Of a stretch of DNA of 64,000 nucleotides, positions 60,901 through 64,000 are shown one piece after another (the first letter of the stretch is position 1; the number at the start of each line of letters is the position of its first letter). Where the stretch lies: positions 1-64,000 of the forward strand of contig NZ_JAUJUJ010000013.1 of NCBI RefSeq assembly GCF_030711595.1, in the 5' to 3' direction. The translations under genes and the position numbers were made by a program. The notes beneath the pieces are model-generated. The model ran no database searches, was not told the origin of the DNA, and saw only the letters and a list, made by a program, of their open reading frames with translations. This DNA comes from Stenotrophomonas sp. YIM B06876 (GTDB taxonomy: Bacteria > Pseudomonadota > Gammaproteobacteria > Xanthomonadales > Xanthomonadaceae).

Positions 60901-61783
60901 GCGCCTGGCCATGAATTTCTGAGCTGCCTGTGCGGCAGCGAACTTGATGATCTTCGACCGGCTGCGCTTCTTCGTTTTCTGAGCTGCCTGTGCGGCAGCG
61001 AACTCGTGCACCGCGTTGTCATACGCACTGGACAGTTTCTGAGCTGCCTGTGCGGCAGCGAACTTCATCGCCGTGCTTGCGCACAAGCTCCGACATTTCT
61101 GAGCTGCCTGTGCGGCAGCGAACGTGCTGTTCTTCGACAGCGGCGGACTTCACACTTTCTGAGCTGCCTGTGCGGCAGCGAACACGAGGGCGATCAGTGC
61201 AGCAGCGCCCACGATTTTCTGAGCTGCCTGTGCGGCAGCGAACGCGAGCCGATGCTGTGCTGACTCATGAACTGATTTCTGAGCTGCCTGTGCGGCAGCG
61301 AACAAGGCGGCACAGGATCACCCGGCGGCGTGCCATTTCTGAGCTGCCTGTGCGGCAGCGAACTCCGGGTTTTCTTGAGCGCCATTTCACGATTTTTTCT
61401 GAGCTGCCTGTGCGGCAGCGAACATACCTCGGGTGTTTCCGATGCTGCCCTTGATTTTCTGAGCTGCCTGTGCGGCAGCGAACGCTGTATCCGTTCGCGC
61501 GCTCGCTGGTGCAGGTTTCTGAGCTGCCTGTGCGGCAGCGAACCTGAGTGCACGGCATTGGGCGGTGGGCAGACGTTTCTGAGCTGCCTGTGCGGCAGCG
61601 AACGTTCGTGGACTGCTCAACCCTAAATCCACTGATTTCTGAGCTGCCTGTGCGGCAGCGAACGGCCTTGGCCTTGTTGCTCATCAGCTTGAGCATTTCT
61701 GAGCTGCCTGTGCGGCAGCGAACATCTTCCCAAGGCGTGACGCCGGGAATTCTCATTTCTGAGCTGCCTGTGCGGCAGCGAAC
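51908..61783 (-). CRISPR. Type I-F CRISPR array: 165 repeats, 164 spacers
   Basis: The 28-base repeat, read on the minus strand, begins GTTCGCTGCC and ends GCAGCTCAGAAA, with the CTGCC/GGCAG stem that Csy4 cuts beside. Repeats recur every 60 bases, and eight intervals are 61. That gives 156 spacers of 32 bases and eight of 33 (starting 51936, 51997, 54638, 54879, 55480, 57281, 57762, 60223). The leader and csy4 are at the right, so the newest spacers are near 61755 and the oldest near 51936. Variant repeats are at 52090 and 52150 (G20 to A), 56353 and 56413 (T2 to G) and 60616 (first base). Confidence 0.99.
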
Positions 61784-61837
61784 TAGACACATTTAGTGTC
61801 AACAGGTTGGTAATGCTAGCTAATTTCATCGATATAG

Positions 61838-61865
61838 GAATACCCCCAAAATTCCGGGGGTATTC
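61838..61865. terminator. Hairpin between csy4 and array
   Basis: A perfect ten-base-pair stem GAATACCCCC / GGGGGTATTC with an eight-base AT-rich loop. It could end the cas transcript or attenuate read-through into the array. No T-run follows on the minus strand. Confidence 0.5.
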
Positions 61866-61866
61866 G

Positions 61867-61879
61867 CAAGTGGTTGATT
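61867..61879 (-). promoter_or_regulatory. IHF-binding site in leader
   Basis: On the minus strand AATCAACCACTTG matches the IHF consensus WATCAA-N4-TTR at every defined position. It is 83 bases from the first repeat. IHF bending of the leader is known to direct spacer integration in type I-E and I-F systems. Confidence 0.8.
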
Positions 61880-61914
61880 TTCAAAGAACGCTGGTTACTG
61901 CCTAAAAAAAATGG

Positions 61915-62481
61915 TCAAAACCAGGGGATGGTGCTTGCGCTGCTGAGTCCGTGGCTGTTGAAGGGACCAGGGGTGGTGGTTTCGGTCAGCGGACCCAGTG
62001 CGATGAATAAACAGAAGGGTTGGCCGGTGCTGCGGCTGCGCAGGTGCAGGTAGGGCAGGTTGGGGCGGCGTTCCACGGTTTGTGGGATGGCCTGCTGTGC
62101 CTGCTGTTCGCTCTCACCCTTGCGCCGCATGCGCCGGCGTCGCAGGCGTTCGACATTGGTCTTGAACTGCCGACGCTGCACGGTGCGTTGCGGTGCCCCT
62201 TCCGGGGCAGGTTCTATCTCGGTCAGGCGCACGTGGTCGCGCAGGCCCTTGAGCCAGTCTTCCTGCAGGAACCCGCACAAGCCTGCTTCGCTCCCGTGCA
62301 GCCGCAGCACTATGCCCAACGAACGTGGGGTGGTGCTGTAGCCGGGGAAGCTCACGCCGATGTTCTCGATGCGCTGCTGGACCAGTGCCAGGTGCAGGCG
62401 GTCATACAGCGCGCCGAGCAACTGCGCTGCGGTGGTTTCCGGGTCGGGGACGACCCGGATATCGACATGATGACTGGTCAT
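61915..62481 (-). CDS. csy4: Cas6f/Csy4 crRNA endonuclease
   Basis: The 188-residue protein is collinear with Pseudomonas Csy4, from the opening DIRVVPDPE to the final IPWF. The catalytic His is residue 30 (YDRLHLAL) and the assisting Ser is near 149 (LRSRSTGQ). The Arg-rich RNA-binding helix is near 110-121 (ERLRRRRMRRKG), and the base-reading QRRQ is near 102-105. It cuts each repeat after position 20 and stays on the 3' hairpin. It starts five bases after csy3. No key residue is missing. Confidence 0.97.
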   Translation of the reverse strand: MTSHHVDIRVVPDPETTAAQLLGALYDRLHLALVQQRIENIGVSFPGYSTTPRSLGIVLRLHGSEAGLCGFLQEDWLKGLRDHVRLTEIEPAPEGAPQRTVQRRQFKTNVERLRRRRMRRKGESEQQAQQAIPQTVERRPNLPYLHLRSRSTGQPFCLFIALGPLTETTTPGPFNSHGLSSASTIPWF

Positions 62482-62486
62482 GACAC

Positions 62487-63515
62487 TCAGCCCGCATCGC
62501 CGAACACGCCGCCGCGCACCAGGGTGGCGATGACGAAGTGCTGCTGCTCAATGGCAGGCGCCTTGTCCTTCAAGACCCAGCCGTCGAGCAGGTTGTAGAA
62601 GTCCTGCTTGTCCTTGGGCTGGCGATAGGCCTTGCCCTGCGTGGTCACCGAACCGTAGGGCTCGACTGCGATGGGGCCGTTGTCATCGGCTTCCGGATAC
62701 CAGGTGTCCACGGTGCGCAGGGCATTGCCGATCTTCTGCGAGTGGATGGCGGCCACCTTGTCTACGTCGTATAGGGTCTTGCTCTTTTTGCTGGCCGCCT
62801 TGTCCAGGATCAGCTCCTGCGAAGGAAATACTTCCTGCCCGGCACCGATGCGCACATAGGCAGTGACCTGCAGCAGCACATGGCTGTCACCGGCCAGGCC
62901 GCTAGCGATCAGTTCACCGAGCTGGGCCAGCGACCCCGCTTCATCGGCAGGTGCGGCGAGGTTGTGCAGGGAGTGCGCCAGTGCATCGAAGCACCACTGG
63001 CTGGCTGGTTGGCCATCGCGCAGCTGGGCGACGTGGATTTCCACCTGCTCGGCCCCGATGCGGTTGCGCCACAGGAAGCGGCCATTGGCGAGGTTTGCAG
63101 CGTAGCGCTGGGCCAGTTCATTGAAGCCGTGCTGCTGCATGTATCCCTTCACTGTCTCCAGCAGCTTGTGGCGATAGGCGGCATCGTTGCAGGCCGACGG
63201 CTGCCCGGTGCCGCCCAACACGCGCAGGGTGAACTGCACTTTCAAGGTGTCGGCGTTGGCCGGCAATGCGGCCACATCCACGGTCTGCAGGTTGGGGTTC
63301 TGGATGGCGGCATCCAGCTTGGCGGGATCCTGCCCGCTGGTCTTCAGACGGTTGGAGATGGTGCCGCGCACGGACTTCTCGCGCAGGCCTACTGGCGCCC
63401 AGTTTTCCGAATCGATGCGGGCGGCCCAGTTGCCACTGCTGAACAGTGCATCGGACGGGTCCAGCTTGCGTTCAAATGCCAGGACGGATGCGGTCTTGAG
63501 TTCCTTGGACATGCT
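62487..63515 (-). CDS. csy3: Cas7f/Csy3 backbone protein
   Basis: The 342-residue protein begins [24 protein letters not shown], as Csy3 proteins do. AAGGA lies eight bases upstream of the ATG at 63515, so this start is preferred over one eight codons earlier that overlaps csy2. Six copies coat the crRNA spacer in the Csy surveillance complex. Conserved blocks ([37 protein letters not shown]) are intact. It is flanked by csy2 and csy4 in the standard I-F order. Confidence 0.97.
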   Translation of the reverse strand, partial: SMSKELKTASVLAFERKLDPSDALFSSGNWAARIDSENWAPVGLREKSVRGTISNRLKTSGQDPAKLDAAIQNPNLQTVDVAALPANADTLKVQFTLRVLGGTGQPSACNDAAYRHKLLETVKGYMQQHGFNELAQRYAANLANGRFLWRNRIGAEQVEIHVAQLRDGQPASQWCFDALAHSLHNLAAPADEAGSLAQLGELIASGLAGDSHVLLQVTAYVRIGAGQEVFPSQELILDKAASKKSKTLYDVDKVAAIHSQKIGNALRTVDTWYPEADDNGPIAVEPYGSVTTQGKAYRQPKDKQDFYNLLDGWVLKDKAPAIEQQHFVIATLVRGGVFGDAG

Positions 63516-63535
63516 TGGATTCCTTTTCTGCTGGG

Positions 63536-64000
63536 TCAATAGGTGGTGGTATCGAATTCAAACGGTGCGTCCAGCTCGTCTTCGTCGAGTGGTTGCATGT
63601 AGTCGTTGCGGCAGCGGTACAGGCCGGCGTCGGGTTGGCTGTCGGCGTACCAGAGCAGGCTTTCAGTGATCTGCAATCGATGCGGACTGATCCATTGCCC
63701 CACCGAATACAGGCTTTCGACAAAGCGGAACGGCGTATCGGCGTCGCGGGTGTTGGCGACGCTGCCGGCGGCGTGCAGTTCGCCTAGTGCGCCATAGCCG
63801 ACCGGGATGGGGACCACCCAGCCATTGCCGGTACGGTCGTTGCGCCAGCTGTCTTTGCCGGTGGCGTCATCGGCCATCCAGCGCCAGTTGATGCGGGCCA
63901 GCGACAGCCACGCATCCAGCGGATTTGCGGCCTTGCCGGCCTCGCTCTGTTGCTGCACACGCTGGGCCAGCAGGTCATCGCGGCCCACCAGGGTGAAGCC
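63536..64000 (-). CDS. csy2: Cas5f/Csy2, C-terminal part (cut by window edge)
   Basis: The last 154 residues of Csy2 are present, out of about 310-330 usual for the family. The frame is open to the right edge. Visible blocks are [33 protein letters not shown] and RCRNDYMQP. Csy2 pairs with Csy1 at the 5' end of the crRNA and helps to read the PAM. The csy3 start lies about 20 bases downstream. csy1, cas2-3 and cas1 should lie further right. Confidence 0.95.
   Translation of the reverse strand, partial: GFTLVGRDDLLAQRVQQQSEAGKAANPLDAWLSLARINWRWMADDATGKDSWRNDRTGNGWVVPIPVGYGALGELHAAGSVANTRDADTPFRFVESLYSVGQWISPHRLQITESLLWYADSQPDAGLYRCRNDYMQPLDEDELDAPFEFDTTTY

Larger units (their letters stand above)
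61784..61914 (-). promoter_or_regulatory. CRISPR leader
   Basis: This AT-rich 131-base stretch lies between csy4 and the first repeat. It holds an IHF consensus (61867-61879), a ten-base-pair hairpin (61838-61865) and a short inverted repeat GACAC-N5-GTGTC (61786-61800) touching the first repeat. It should carry the array promoter and the signals for Cas1-Cas2/3 integration. A TTGACA lies at 61796-61801, but no matching -10 box at the right distance was seen. Confidence 0.85.

Noticed and set aside
61796-61801. TTGACA in the leader as the -35 box of the array promoter
   Set aside because: The required -10 box would fall inside the first repeat and no TATAAT-like sequence is there.
51870-61830. 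Many long frames on both strands through 52-62 kb with repeating motifs such as FLSCLCGSE, RCRTGSSE, SLPHRQLR and FAAAQAAQK
   Set aside because: They are translations of the 28-base CRISPR repeat with a 32-base spacer. The 60-base period keeps a frame open, so none is a gene.

Overview
The window is high-GC gammaproteobacterial chromosome, most likely from the Xanthomonadaceae (Xanthomonas/Stenotrophomonas/Luteimonas relatives). The best evidence is an intact integron integrase gene lying tail to tail with ilvD, the known site of the Xanthomonas chromosomal integron. Gene families and GC-rich codon use elsewhere agree. No rRNA or tRNA gene was seen.

Left part (1-38 kb): mostly core genes with a few specialised loci. 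In order: the start of an HrpB helicase (cut by the left edge); tatD; a two-component system divergent from a complete czcCBA-type heavy-metal efflux operon; a wrecked TPR gene; panE; a YadG/YadH-type ABC exporter; a ferredoxin/flavin reductase; a membrane protein-XRE regulator-hydrolase-ABC exporter cluster; a lipid-anchored TonB-like protein; yfcG; a dipeptidyl peptidase; a DUF885 peptidase-like protein; hemB; a frameshifted PD40 protein; aroE; dinG; and a nitric oxide detoxification pair (hmp divergent from norR) whose intergenic region carries three GTCG-N3-TGAC NorR-type sites.

Middle part (39.6-46.5 kb): a chromosomal integron. intI (+) sits beside ilvD, and leftward from it runs a series of short minus-strand cassettes separated by attC sites: a 146-aa protein, a nearly gene-less cassette, a GYF-domain membrane protein, a frameshifted small membrane protein, a MAPEG protein and a DUF3147 protein. 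An IS30-family element has landed in the array and broken one attC. Then follow ilvD, a ygiB-ygiC pair and a MoxR-DUF2164-CoxE (VWA) group with a decayed DUF58 fragment downstream, and a gamma-carbonic anhydrase-like gene.

Right part (51.9-64 kb): a type I-F CRISPR-Cas locus read on the minus strand. csy2 (cut by the right edge), csy3 and csy4/cas6f lead through an AT-rich leader with a perfect IHF consensus into a very long array: 165 repeats and 164 spacers over 9.88 kb. The array records repeated sampling of related targets: tandem duplicated spacers, the same spacer reappearing about 4.5 kb closer to the leader, opposite-strand overlapping spacers, and several spacers against pentapeptide-repeat-coding DNA. 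cas1, cas2-3 and csy1 would lie beyond the right edge.
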